From positions 16,923,338 to 16,983,337 of the forward strand of contig NC_088302.1 in the NCBI RefSeq assembly GCF_032854445.1: DNA of 60,000 nucleotides, written 5' to 3'. Within the stretch, counting starts at the first letter, position 1; each line of letters starts with the position of its first letter. Under the pieces are notes generated by a model, which saw nothing but the letters and a program-made list of their open reading frames with translations, was not told the origin of the DNA and made no database searches. This stretch comes from Liolophura sinensis (taxonomy: Eukaryota; Mollusca; Polyplacophora; Chitonida; Chitonidae). Positions 1-13,000 of the stretch are shown piece by piece. The position numbers and the translations under genes were made by a program.

Positions 1-2490
1 TTTTACACTGACCGCTTTGTGACGACACGTTATAATTAAATGAAACTGATTTTTGTTGAAATCAAGTATTTTTCACTCGTACGATGACGATCAGTTTTAT
101 GAATAGTGCGAATACGCGATTGCCAGGGAAAACGACAAAGCTAACGAACTCTTTCACATGAGACATGTCATATATGTGTATAAGGCAAGTTTTCTTCAGT
201 GCACGACCACACAAAATAGCGCGATCGATAACTTTGTCACTCTGGCTTTTAGAACGATGGAAGCAAGGAATCTATAGACAATTACTTAATAATTAACAAA
301 CTAAACTAAAAACTAAAAGCAACGGATTTGGTGAAATAAAACAATCACACTTAAAATGACGGGGGCAATTACAGACATTAAATTATCCATACATGGTCTA
401 TACAAGACCATAAATTGACAAACATCACATAATTAGCTTTGACTGAAACTTTGCGCTTAAATCCTGTTCAGTGAGGTTTTCGTATTCTCCCCAAATACAG
501 TTATATATTTTGGAAAACAATTAGACTTGGAAAAATACTTGGCTAAATGACACGTTTCTGTGCTGGTGCGCCTTCGTCTACATGAAAACACTCACAAGTA
601 CTCACCACGTCAATACATCTAGCTAAGTGACGACTCCAGCGTCATATATCGCCACATACTCTACAGAACACAGTCGCGGTATAGGCCTGTGTCAGTGGCC
701 ACTTGCACAAAGGGGTTGTACGCCTCAGGTAACTGTAACCCTAAAATCTCCATAGAGACAACTTACAACCGACACCGTCTTGCACGAAGGGATTGTAAGT
801 TAAGACAGTTGTAACATACAATCAGAAATTACAATCGGGTCGACCCTGTGGTAGATATTTACAATCTTAAAATCCCATAATTAAGTACAAATACCTGCCT
901 TCGACAGACTTAATGCTTTTCGGTCTGAGAAGATGTGCAATATAATTGTCTTAAAAAGACCTTTTTGTACGAGCCTAATGTTTTACGATCGTAACAATTG
1001 CAACTTTAAGAAATTACAATTGCCTTACAACTCCTTCGTGCAAGCGTCGTAAATTGTAAACTGTAAACTCAATTGTAGTGTCTACAATCGACTGTACCTA
1101 TAATCTCTGCACAAGCAGCCTCTAGTCTACACGTGTCTTAGCTTATATCTCATTGAAAATGCTACTAGTACTTTGTTTCATGTACAAGCAGGCCCTTTAA
1201 TTCCACGCTTTGCTTCCCTCACGATATAAAACAGATCTAAACAATCAATTCTGTTTACCAGACTTTGGATAAGATCAGAGTATTCAAGCATTTTGCAGTT
1301 ATTCACGAACCATTCAGATTCGATTTACTTTTAAGCAACCCAGTTGTTTTCATTATCTATCTCTGTAAACCTGCCAGGAGCAAGAAAAATATGTGGGCAA
1401 ACTCCGTTAAGTAAATTAATGACATCATAAACAATATCACCAAAATCTCATCGGTTCATTTCAACAGAAAACCCTGCAGCAATAATAGCTCTCACACACG
1501 ATACTTTCGCCATTCAATGACTCAGTGTGACCATACATACACAAAGACTGACAGATGTCAACAGCGTCCTCATCAGAGTATCCGAGTACATTTAGGACAG
1601 TGACAAAAACCGCGTGTTACTGATGAAGGCGAGCGGGAAACAAGGAATGGTGTAAGCTATAGTGATACACATCCAAGCACGGTTGACATTCCCACGGTGG
1701 GTTATAGGCTAACAGGTTTTCATACCACCCGTCAATCATTAGCACAAAGTGACAAAAAAGTCTCGTGGTTAATACTCCTGGGATGACTATCCCATCATTC
1801 CACCGGATTTAAAATCTCCTAGGTTAACAGGTTCAGTTCTGTCAGTCTAGCACACAAATCTGTTGAAAAGATGGCAAAAGTATTGATTTTGTTCCGATCT
1901 AACAGAATGGGTTTTTGAGCGTACAGGGGACAAGTTTGTTTCACTGAATTCAGTACTTGAATATTAGACGTCTCTCGGCACAGACTGCGCAAAAACTCCC
2001 TGGAGGAGCCGTCAACATTGGAACTCTGTTCTATACAGTGACCGCTGAGGTCAGACCAAAGACCAAATGGTACTTGTTCGCTTGACGCTCAGAACTAAGA
2101 ATTTAAAGCACGGAAACGTAACTGGTTGGCCCGGCGTCATACAGTACAATGTGGCTGCGTGGGGTGTCGTGTCTGCTATCTTCCGCTAAGGCGGCATGGA
2201 CTCCCCCTAACACAAGACACAGTAAATGTACACAACGTAATATGACTTAAAAACCGCTAAATACGACGTAAAAACCCTAGCTTACATACATACATGTACA
2301 GACATTCTACTCAGCGACGTAAACATATCTGAGAGGTCTCTTATCATCCATAGTTAACTTATTTACATGTACACTTGATCAATGCTAGTGAATCGTAATA
2401 TATCGCCTATCCTTCAAAGTGAGTTTGAAAACTAAATAAAACTACAGGTCAAAATTAAACTACATGTACGTGTCAATGTTAAAATAAATA
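1..2490. other. 3' flank with no recognised gene
   Basis: No open frame of useful length and no splice-flanked exon could be supported. A few foldback-like motifs (690-1090) recur. May be intergenic, or a non-coding part of a neighbouring gene. Confidence 0.5.
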
Positions 2491-2496
2491 CTGTCA

Positions 2497-2725
2497 TTAT
2501 TAAAATATTTGATTTGAGTTTAACGCCGTACATATGTATATGACGGTGGCCAGGTTTGTGGGTGGAGGAAACCGGAATGCGCTGAGTGAACCACCGCCTT
2601 TCAACAGGCGTCTGAGTGCGCTGAATGAACCATCGTCCTTCATCAGGCACCTGACAAACCTCCAGACTTAAAGCCGCAGCCGATCCAGTGAGAACATGTG
2701 ACCTCATTGGTTAAGGGCATGGCAG
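2497..2725 (-). mobile_element. tRNA-derived SINE of a second head type
   Basis: TTTAACGCCGTACATATGTA and GGTGGAGGAAACCGGAATGC at left, AACATGTGACCTCATTGGTT (B-box-like complement) at right. Confidence 0.65.
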
Positions 2726-5700
2726 TCGATGGTAGTTGAAGGTAGTGAGCCAGGACTTAAAATGTCGGAGCAGGTGAGTTGCTTACGACTTTATATCGTT
2801 TATGATTCTAGATGTTCAGTTTATGACAGGCCTTTTCAGGTTCACGTGATTTGGGTATTCACAATTTAAATCAGTAAACAATGTTCCAAACTAATCACCT
2901 ATAGAATTTTTCAGATTTGCAGATTTACTCCTTGAAGCATCGGCAGTTTAGTATTTAACCTACTTGATAAATCTCTGCCAGCAACTCAGCATATCCAACC
3001 TACCCGTGTGTTAAGACGTCAAAAGGTTGTAAACTGTCTTAATCAAACACCTGCTTATTAAATCTCTGCCACCTTGGCGTTAAAAAAAAATCTAAGAAAG
3101 AAAGGAAGAAAAACACAAAGACAAGTGAAGTGTCGTAGAAATATACATGTATTTAAATTACATGTGATAGTATAACCCAACGCTTATAACTTCTAAAAAA
3201 TCCTAACACTTATACTACATAAGCAACATACATGTATACCTGCATATGAAAAACTAATATTTATCCTATAGAAAAGCTGTTTTATTTTCACACTGTAATA
3301 CAGCATATCTCCAAATGTAGGCGAATAAAGCCTCTATCCCAGCAACTCATGTATATATGTGTATACATATATATATATTCAACAAGCAAGGGTAAAAATA
3401 ATCTAAAATATAACTGCCACAAAAGGAGTACAGCATTCACAATCTTTAGCTTCAGCACGCATACATATAACATAGACTTAAATCTACCCTAAACCAATAT
3501 ATATATTCCTTTATATACATAACAGGATCAAACAATTACCACTTAATCGATAATTCTCACATGCACTGAACAGAACTGCCGGCAAAAGTTGAATATTTAG
3601 AACAGCAATTACATTTACATGACAGACTTCCAATTTTCAGAATTTTTCCTATAAAAATCTTTTGACTACATCTGTGTAACACAAAAATGTGAAACTGAAA
3701 GCGATGCTTCAGATTTTTCTGGTTAAAATTTGTCACAAACATTAAAGGAAAAGACAACACTAAAATGAAGTGTATATCAGATAAAAGACCATTAAAAACT
3801 GTCCAGGAAAATGCTTTTATCTTATTAGAATTTTTGTAACCGGAGGAAAATGGTGTCAAAAGATCAGATTCTACAGTGGTCTGCTGTGACCCAGTAGGTA
3901 TCAGTGCGGTCACATTCATACTTCTTGCCTGACATAAATCGTTTCAAGGTCAAACTGGCAAATGCATTCATAGATCTGTACGAATATGCATTACGAATGA
4001 TGAAATGTAGCTGTCTTACTTTTGTTAAGTTATAAAAACTTTATGTGACGTCACTGGTCCTGATGCTGTCAGAAAAGGCCACCATAGAATTTTAAATTTT
4101 AAATGCATTTTAATCAGTTAGAATAATTCTAAACAAATAAACCAAACTCTGTCCTGGACAGTGTTTAATGGTCTTTCACCCGATAAATATTTCATTTTAA
4201 TGTTTTCTTTACCTTTAATATACAGTCACAACAGTTCATTTCAGAGTTTCAGAATAAAGGACTGACAAAAGCTCAAAATGCCTGTTCTATTAGTAAATGA
4301 ATCTTGGACATATCATGTCTCATAATCTATGAAACAACAAACTGATTCATACTTACATACACAAAAGTTTCAAATGAGCACTGTGTAATTTAAACAGATT
4401 TGTTTCAAAATGCCCTACTAATCTGAGTACAACGTAACCAATTTCACAATCTTGTCTGGAAATTCCTGTACCATGTTGAAAAACAATTCAAAAAAAAATC
4501 TGTGTATGGGTATATTTGAGTTGTAAATATAAGTTGAATTTTACAGTTTTACTTTTAGAATTAAACAATTTCAAACATCAGCATTACTTCATAAAAATAT
4601 GATATACTGAGTGAATATGTAAAGGCTGTAGTATTTAAAACAATATGTACTTGTATAGTACATATGTACATATCTATCCATGCAGACAAAAAAAAGTACC
4701 CTGATTTACATATGAGCTGCAGAAACCAAAATTCTTCAAAAATGAACATATGAAAGATACGTAGGGGAAAAAGGTAGAATGGGCTGCAGTATTCCCCATG
4801 ATGTTTCCTGTACCAAATAATCAATTACATGCATCAAATACGATCATCACATCAACAAAACTATGAGCAAAGGCCACTTGCACAAAATGATCGTAGGCTA
4901 ACTTAATTGTAACTACATGTTAAAAATGTATGATGCTGTGGTAGTTGCAATCAATTTAGGCTAATATTGATCTGTGCAAGGCTGGAAAACTGACAAATTC
5001 TGGGTCAAGCCTAAGCCAGATTTGCTAGGTAACTGACAACATTTCATAATTACACTAAATCTACGACACACTTGTATATATGTTTTTTATTTTCTTTAAT
5101 ATCAAACAATATAGGTATGAATGTGGGGAAAGGGGGTGGGTTGAAATCAAAATATAGATTTAAAACACAAATATGTAACCGGGCTCTAAAATAAGCATTT
5201 CATGCTTTAACAATTAACTTGACTGACAGTAATACGTAGGAAAGGAAACAACAAGTACATATCACAACTGGCACTACAACTACATGTGCAGTAAAAAATA
5301 AAAAAAAAACCTTCAGCAAGAATTAGCAAGAAAAGCAAATTAACAGCCATCAGCTGATCACCATCTATGTGAAATGATGACTGTGCAGTGTGTCTATGAG
5401 AAAAAAATATTATTCCAATATGAATTTTATGAACATGAAAAAGAAAAACATGATAATTCATTGTGGAGTGTGACAATCTTATATATTAAATTTGCCTCAA
5501 AAAGTCTGCTATCATTACATCATTGAAAATTAATGACTTTAACTTTATTGCTAGACACTGAGTGCTGTGAACAAAAATGTCAGACCAATTTTCACCCCAC
5601 TCAGTCAAACTTCAATGGTAAAAACACTTTACAAATAACCTGCATCTTATACAGTACACAGCACCCAGACAGCATTTTGTAAAATACCCTCCAGAAAACA

Positions 5701-6649
5701 TTGTACTTTGCTTTCTTGCAATCTTCAAAACCCAACAGAACTGTCTGACAGGCAAAATGGATGCAGGCGGAGATAACTGGCCGGACTGATGTGTAACCTG
5801 TTGGATGTCCTGAGAGTATTACATGGTTTTTCATGAGGCAAGACCAAGGTCTGTGAGACGTGATTTCCTCGCAACATTTGATCAGGCTAAATAATAAAAA
5901 AATAACAGTGAGCATTCATTCCAATTTAAATATCAGGGGAAAAAATTAAGACATGATATATCTGTCTATACTTCAATAAATTGTTATCATGATCATGTTA
6001 TGCTATACTACCTAAATTTCACCCATGTCTAAGCTGCACCCACTTGCTTGATTCGCAGAGGTCTATTCTTAGATAGGTATGTTGAGATTTGTCTGGACTG
6101 TAGGGGTAATATCCTACTAAAAAATTTGGCACCATTTTAAAGCATTTATACGACTTTAAAAATTCAATTTTGGGGTGAAGTTCCCACATAATTTACCAAC
6201 TCTAGATTGTTATAACTATTTATTTCACTTAATACATGTACACCATCAAAGTAAATGCTACATCAAACTGAACCTAAAAAAGGTTTTAGAGAAAACAGGT
6301 TAAGAACTGCCAAATCATTTATATGTATCCTTTTTCTCATGAGAAAGCTTAAGTACATGATGTTGAGGTTTAAAATTAATAATTTCACACATTTAAAAGT
6401 TCAAATGCACAAAAACGGTAAAAATATTTACCTGACACCAAAACAACCTGGACATATGTGATGCCTTTAAACCTTAACAAACAGGCTCATGAAATACCAA
6501 AACCACATACCAGCCCGAAAAGTTACAGGATGTCACATTTAAAAATCTTCACAAATACCAATGCAAACTGTATTGCAGAAAACATTCATAGTATACTCCA
6601 GACCGAAAAGTTACAAAAACAAAAATAAAACCTTCTTGAGATAAAATGG
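2726..6649. other. A/T-rich 3' flank of the TRPM2-like gene
   Basis: Short fortuitous open frames only; simple A/T runs and one foldback element at 4872-4980. It may contain a long 3' UTR, but no transcript end could be fixed. Confidence 0.5.
4872..4980. mobile_element. Short foldback element (GGCCACTTGCACAAAA type)
   Basis: Left GGCCACTTGCACAAAATGAT is mirrored by TATTGATCTGTGCAAG at the right end. Related copies lie at 6650-6776 and, more diverged, at 690-830 and 44612-44705. Confidence 0.55.
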
Positions 6650-6776
6650 CCAGGGGCCTCTTACACAAAACAATCGTAGCTTAAGCTGAAGGTAACTACA
6701 ATGGCAGCATATACTATTAACATGTGTTGCCCTGGTAGTTACAATCAAATTAGCCAACGATTGCATTGTGCAAGCG
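6650..6776. mobile_element. Short foldback element, second copy
   Basis: TTACACAAAACAATCGTAGC is mirrored by CCAACGATTGCATTGTGCAA, with the TGGTAGTTACAATCAAATTAG interior shared with 4872-4980. Confidence 0.6.
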
Positions 6777-6893
6777 GAAATAGGTCAGTAAATAATGGCG
6801 AGTTAACGTTTTCTCTCCAGAAATTTAGATAAAATCTCATTTACATGTCTAAAAGTCAAAGGGTAGTCCTAACATGTGTTTGATAACTGTTAT

Positions 6894-6899
6894 TTTATT
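6894..6899 (-). terminator. Candidate poly(A) signal AATAAA
   Basis: AATAAA on the minus strand, 33 nt after the stop codon. That would give a very short 3' UTR, so a more distal signal in the A/T-rich 3' flank is equally possible. Confidence 0.25.
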
Positions 6900-6932
6900 C
6901 GAAGATTTTTTTTTCTGTCCCAACATCACATA

Positions 6933-7034
6933 TCAATGGTGGGCATTGTGTATCTTAGCAACCTCCAAGATAATGTCCAACTGGTTGCCATGGAGACGAG
7001 TCTGTGAGGACAAGTCCTGCCAGAGAAATTTACC
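6933..7034 (-). CDS. TRPM2: TRPM2-like exon 30 (residues 1634-1666 and stop)
   Basis: Last coding exon. Encodes [20 protein letters not shown] and ends [10 protein letters not shown]-stop (TGA at 6935-6933), the counterpart of the vertebrate end VVDRRIPLYANHK through AEFGAHY. Confidence 0.92.
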   Translation of the reverse strand, partial: GKFLWQDLSSQTRLHGNQLDIILEVAKIHNAHH

Positions 7035-10000
7035 CTGAAAATAGAACAAGTATAACCAATGTGGTGAGATATAAATGCAGAAGAACACAAACACAGTCAA
7101 ATTGGTGAGATCCAGAACACTGTAAACACTATCACCGTGAAGAGATATGGCAGAACACAACCACAATAAAACTGGCTATCTGGTCATTTGATCAATTTTG
7201 TTTTTTTTAATTTTATGCTCTTTGAATGCTATACTTTAAATATGCAATGCTGGTCAGTTTCTAGGGTGGAAGAAACCATAGTGCCCACTGTAAACCAACT
7301 TTTGGCAAATTACAGAGCAATGTAAACACCATCACCATGGAGAGTAACAGAAAAGGTAGTTTGTGTGGTGAGACAGGTTTAACTGTTTTTTTGTTTAATT
7401 TGATGGTTGTTTAATGCCATACCCATATAATGCCTCTGTTTTTTGTTTTGCTTTTTTTTTTGCGTGGAGGAAAGCTGATGAAAGAGTACCCGATGTAAAC
7501 CACTAACTTGTGGCAAGTTAGTGACCCGCATTACCATGTTTGATGTACAAATACGCACAAAGGAAAGACAAGTAGGATGTCTTCGATAAACATTAAACTG
7601 TTCCAACCGACCAATGAGCGCTCTCTACCAAGAACCCATCAAATCAGACCACAACAGAATCTACTAATCGCCTGTTCTGTCGGGTTTGAACTCAAATCTA
7701 ACTTAAAAGAAAACTCTCAGCAGGTAACTTACATGCTGACATCTGCTGGAAAAGTCTTCTCCGTACTCATAATGGAAGTTCCAGACTTCCGTTTCCAGCC
7801 AGGCATTGTCGGTGTTGTGTGTGTCGTCCATGTACCCTCGATACAGCATCTCTGCTGTAAAACCCGCATCACTGAAGTCAGTCACTGGCTTTGTTCCCTC
7901 TACATAACTCGCCTCCACAGAGAATTGGGAGAAGAACTGAAAGCAGATTAAACCAAAGAATGAATTAACTTCTTAATCTGAGAACCAGAGTAAATCACTA
8001 ACCTTTACCACATAACTGACTGAAACCCAAAGACAAACAGCAAGAGCTAGATTTGAACACGGGACCTCCTTGGTTGAGAGCCTTTGTAATTGCAGCGAGC
8101 AGGTGCTTTAGCCATCTGAGTCAGCATGGCCCACACCGACAAACACAGAATGATTACTTATTATGTTAAACCTAGAGCAAAATATAAATTTCTTTGTATT
8201 TCTTTGGCCATTTTGGGTTTAACACCATAATGAAGGAATTTTTTACTGGCAGTCAAGTTCATAAGTGGAAGAAACAAGACAACCAGAATATCTCCCTTTG
8301 CTGCTGGTAACTGCATACTTGTTGATGTAAATCTGACATTTTTTTGTGTTCTTACAATCAATGTATTAAATCTGACATTTTTTTTCCTTCCACAAAAATG
8401 TTTCATAATGTTATACGATAATGTTTTCATCTCGCAAAATGACGAAATAATGATGTGTATACTTGTCAACAAAAGGTTATAAAGTACAATTAAAAATACA
8501 TAAAACCATTTTGTCCTGGGCTTCAACCCCTAGATTCCCCACCAGGAATTTGCCTAGACTCTGGCTGTTTGTTTTTGTCACTTCTTTGGTCCGGAACTGG
8601 TTGACAGTTCTGTACCTGAATTGTCAGCAGTAAACCACTGGCCTGTATCAGGTATGCCTGACAAACCCTAACTTAAAACCACATCTGTACCAGAAAGACT
8701 CAAGATTGAAGCCGGCAACCATAATGGTTTCAGAGACAATTGTTCTGGAAAGAACAATGCATCAGCAAAATGAGATAGTGGGGGCTATATAGATGAAAGT
8801 ACTTACATCAATCATGTCTTCTTTGTCTAGCTTGATTCGACTGTCCACATCTTCTTCGTGTAGCACATATTTCATGAAGAGTTCACAGATCAAACTGTAG
8901 GGCGACGTCTCACCATGTATAATACCCTACAGACAGAGTGAAAACATTTCTGATTTGGAGTTACAGTTTAGAGTGAGAACATTTCTCATTTGGAGTTACA
9001 GTTTAAAGTGAGAACAGTTCTCATATGGAGTTACAGATTAAACTGTATGGAGATGTCTCAACACACATAATAGCCCAACACGGCGAGAACATTTCCCATA
9101 AGATCACAGATCAGACTGTATTGGAATGTACTGTTTGTATAATATGGTATACACTAAACACTGAAAAAGAAAATTTCCCAAGAGGAAACGACATATCACA
9201 GTGTATGAGGATGTCACACCAATACCATATTAAAACACCTAGTGAGAACATTTCTCATAACATAGCAGTTTTGCCTCTCCATGAATCACACATGTACCTA
9301 ACGACAAGGTGTAAAAATAATGTATTCGGCCTAAAATTCTTTTGTTAAGTAACTCATTTAGCCTGATTCTGAAAATTCCTTTGATCTTAGAAAGGTGTTC
9401 TGAGATATTTCCGGAAAGCAGATAATCTACTTGAAAAAAGTTTCATCGCCAGAGGTACTATTTTGTTGCACTCTTTTTGGGCAAATTTTTAGGACAATTA
9501 CAGTGTCACACAGGATACACAGATTAGGCCATCGTGCAACGTCTTGCCATAAATCACACCTGGATGGGATCCTTCCACTCCCCCGTATTAACTTTCCATA
9601 CACGACCTAACATTAATCATCATGATAGCACTGTAGCTCACCCCAGGGAGTTCGAATTTCTCTGACTGTGGCTGCTGTATAGTGATGAACTCCAGTATCT
9701 TCTTGCCATCCTGGAGAACGTGCTCCCGGGGCTTGCCCTCCTCCTTCTTGGTCTTACACCTGGTCACCACCCCCAGGATGGAATGGTTTGGTCCCCACCG
9801 CCACAAACTACCACGACCTCTCACCCCTGTACGCCCCTTAGGGTTCCTGCAGATTAAAATGCGGTCTTCAGTTTCATACATGAAAATCTGGAACATTGAT
9901 ACGACTACATACATCAGCAAGAAGATATCTTTCTGAATATTTTTGAAATAGATTAGATTATAAGGTCCATAAAAATTAATCCTCAAAACTTGTATTTTGG

Positions 10001-13000
10001 CTATATCTAGTCAACCAGCTAGAGAAAAAAACACAGATTAAGAAAACAACTGGATAAACTAACAACCTATTAAACAGGAGATGAATTCATAACGTAGGTG
10101 CAATTCAAGGAAAATGAATGAATGATATTGGCTTAACACCACATCAACAGTATCTCAGCTATATCGGCATATTTTAGTGAAAAGCTAAATGAAAGACTGC
10201 GCACTATTTTTTGGGGCATAAAATGAAGACAATGTTTAAAATTCCCAGCAAATGTTAAATGGGATCCACCACCATAACTAGGTGATGGGTCAGACCTGTT
10301 GCCGGCATAAACGGTCTTACGCAAGGACTGATGCTAGGTTAACATGATGACCCAAAACTGCAACTTCAATACCATGCTGTTGATGCTTTCCAAACGTGCA
10401 TAGGGCTTAAAAATGTAATTTGCTTCATCTTTGTATGCCAGACAACATAATTTCTTACTGTGGCAGATTAGTTTTGTCCAGCCTGTATCGGCATGTCCTT
10501 CCGTTCTCGGTGATCCAGGATGTTCTGTCGACTTCTATCATCACGTTGTCTACATGTGCTGTGCAGACGGCGTTCCAGCGAGCACGGAAGTTCACAACTT
10601 CCTGATCATCTGGTGTGTCCTCCAGTCCTCTGGGTGGGGTGCTTTCCAGTATGGGAGGGGATATCAGCCTACACATAACACAAAGAAAAAAGTTCAATCA
10701 ATTTTTCTGCTCAATTTATCTCTTACAAAGTTTCATTTCACTTTCAAAAAGGTCGCAGGTTCGACTCTAGCTCTGCCTGCCTGCCCTGATTCTGTTGCGG
10801 CTTTGTCAGGAGGACTGTCTGGTAACTGACGAAAAGGTGGTGTTTGCTCTGGCCACAACAATTTTTATGAAAATTTTAGGACTGTTGTGATAGTAGTGAA
10901 AAAAAATCTCCAGTACATTTAACACCAAATCAGTAATTTCAGAACTATATGTTTATGAAAGTCACCTTGATAGATATATCATGGAAACAAAGTCACAAGG
11001 TTTCATATGTGTTGTTAGTCTGGCACTAACTATACTCTTTGTACTGATTTATTTATTTATTAATTTGATTGGTGTGTTACGCCGTACTCAAGAATATTTC
11101 ACTTATACGACGATGGCCAGCATTATGGTGGGAGAAAACCCAACAGAGCCTTAGGAAAGCCGACGACCATCCATGGGTTGCAGACCTTCCCATGCACAAC
11201 AAGAGAGGAAACCAGAATGAGTTGGGCTTGAACTCATAGCGACCGCATTGGTGAGAGTTTCTTGGATCATTGTGCTGCGCTAACACACTAACCACTAGGC
11301 CATGGAGGACCCTCTATGTATTGAGAAATGTCTTGACAAAGTAATGAGAGCTAAGGATACAGTGTGTATCTGCTTTAGACTAATCATCAGGTTTAATACC
11401 AATATTATTTGGCTCAGTCGGTTAGCGCAGCGTAATGACCCAGGAGCCTCTCACCAATGCAGTCGCTGTGAGTTCAAGTCCAGCTCATGCTGGCTTCCTC
11501 TCCGGCCGTAAGTGGGAAGGTCTGCCAGCAACCTGCAGATGGTCGTGGGTTTCCCCCGGGCTCTGCCCGGTTTCCACCCACCATAATGCTGGCTGCCGTT
11601 GTATAAGTGAAATATTCTTGAGTACGGCGTAAAACACCAATCAAATAAATAAATAAATAAATAAATATTATTTGATGCTTGAAGTTTAACATCACTTTTA
11701 ATTCAAATTTTAACAAAGCTTTAGGCACTGGCTAATGTGCACATCTTAAAACAATAACATGTTTACAGTTTTCACATGAATCACTCACCGTAAGACATCA
11801 ACATCGACAAACTTCTGTAAGTTACGATGAAACTCTGCGACAGGTTTGGTGTAAACACTGGGATCATAAGTACTGTGAACAATCTGAAACAAACAATTAT
11901 TATACAGCATAAAATATCCCAGGCTCTTCAGCATGTAAAAGTTTTCCAATAATAACCACGGTTTTTCATTTTTTTATTTTTATTTCAACCAATGCATTGA
12001 ATTTTTGGTGCCACTTTTCTTTCTGGACATAAAGACTGACAACAATGATCAACCTCGTGTATGGCAAGCTTTTATTATCTTAATGGGCAACTTAACATCC
12101 TTGTCCTGCAGCTTTAAACAGCATAATGTGAGCTGTTTTGTAGCAGTCCAAAAGACTGTCTTCATGACATTTTCTCCTACATTTTCCAGGTTCTCCTATA
12201 CCATATTCTGTCAAATTATTGCGGAGCCCAGACGGCAATAATAGCCTAATAACCAGGTTTTTGGTTTAAGAGGTCTCATTTAAAAATAAACCGCATGAGT
12301 TCACATGTGGATAACATTTAATGCCAACAATATGAGATTACACTGACAGCCATAATGTAAATTTATAAATTATAAATTTTATAAATTAAAAATAAAATTC
12401 ATTAATTTTTATTAAAAAATGACATGAGGTTTTCTTTCTTGTCTTTTTTATAATATGCCTCCAAGAATAATGGGACTCTAGTTCAAATATGACAAGAAAT
12501 CTTGATGGTGTCTTTCCTGAGGGATACATGTGCATGATGTAAGAGTGGGAGTGTCCTACCTCCCAGGGGACAAACTTGTCGAGGACAGGGTAGCGCTCCA
12601 GGCTAGTGTCCGGGTAAGGTGACTGCCGAGAGTAAATGTGAACATGCTCCTTTTTCAAGGCCGTCATACCATGGGCCTTAGGATCTGTAACAACAACAAC
12701 AACATACTGTCCGTTTAGTCTTAAACAATGAAACGACAATGTGGAAAAAAAGAAGTGGAAGAATTAGCAGCAAAGTGTAAAAATGCATGTAATTCTTAAC
12801 AGTGATTAAACGGTGATAGAACAGTATTAAACAGTGATTGTTAAACACCACCCCAGTGTTTATTTGTCCGCCTGCTTTATGCTGGACTTTATGTCAGGCG
12901 TGAGGCAATTCTTGATGTAGGCCAGAATGATCTAGTCTCACAATGCCGTCAAATTCCTGATGTTACATTTTTTCAGGACCCACTTCCTTTAATATTAATG

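Noticed and set aside
8040-8140. tRNA gene
   Set aside because: A- and B-box-like motifs are present but no cloverleaf with an anticodon stem could be drawn. It fits a SINE head better.
9025-9348. 107-codon plus-strand open frame
   Set aside because: Made of degenerate repeats related to exon 28 on the other strand; no coding signal.
9642-9887. Longer version of exon 27 with acceptor at 9888
   Set aside because: It would enter in phase 0, which conflicts with the phase-2 end of exon 26, and it breaks the LP-x-NPKGRTG motif. The acceptor at 9847 restores both.
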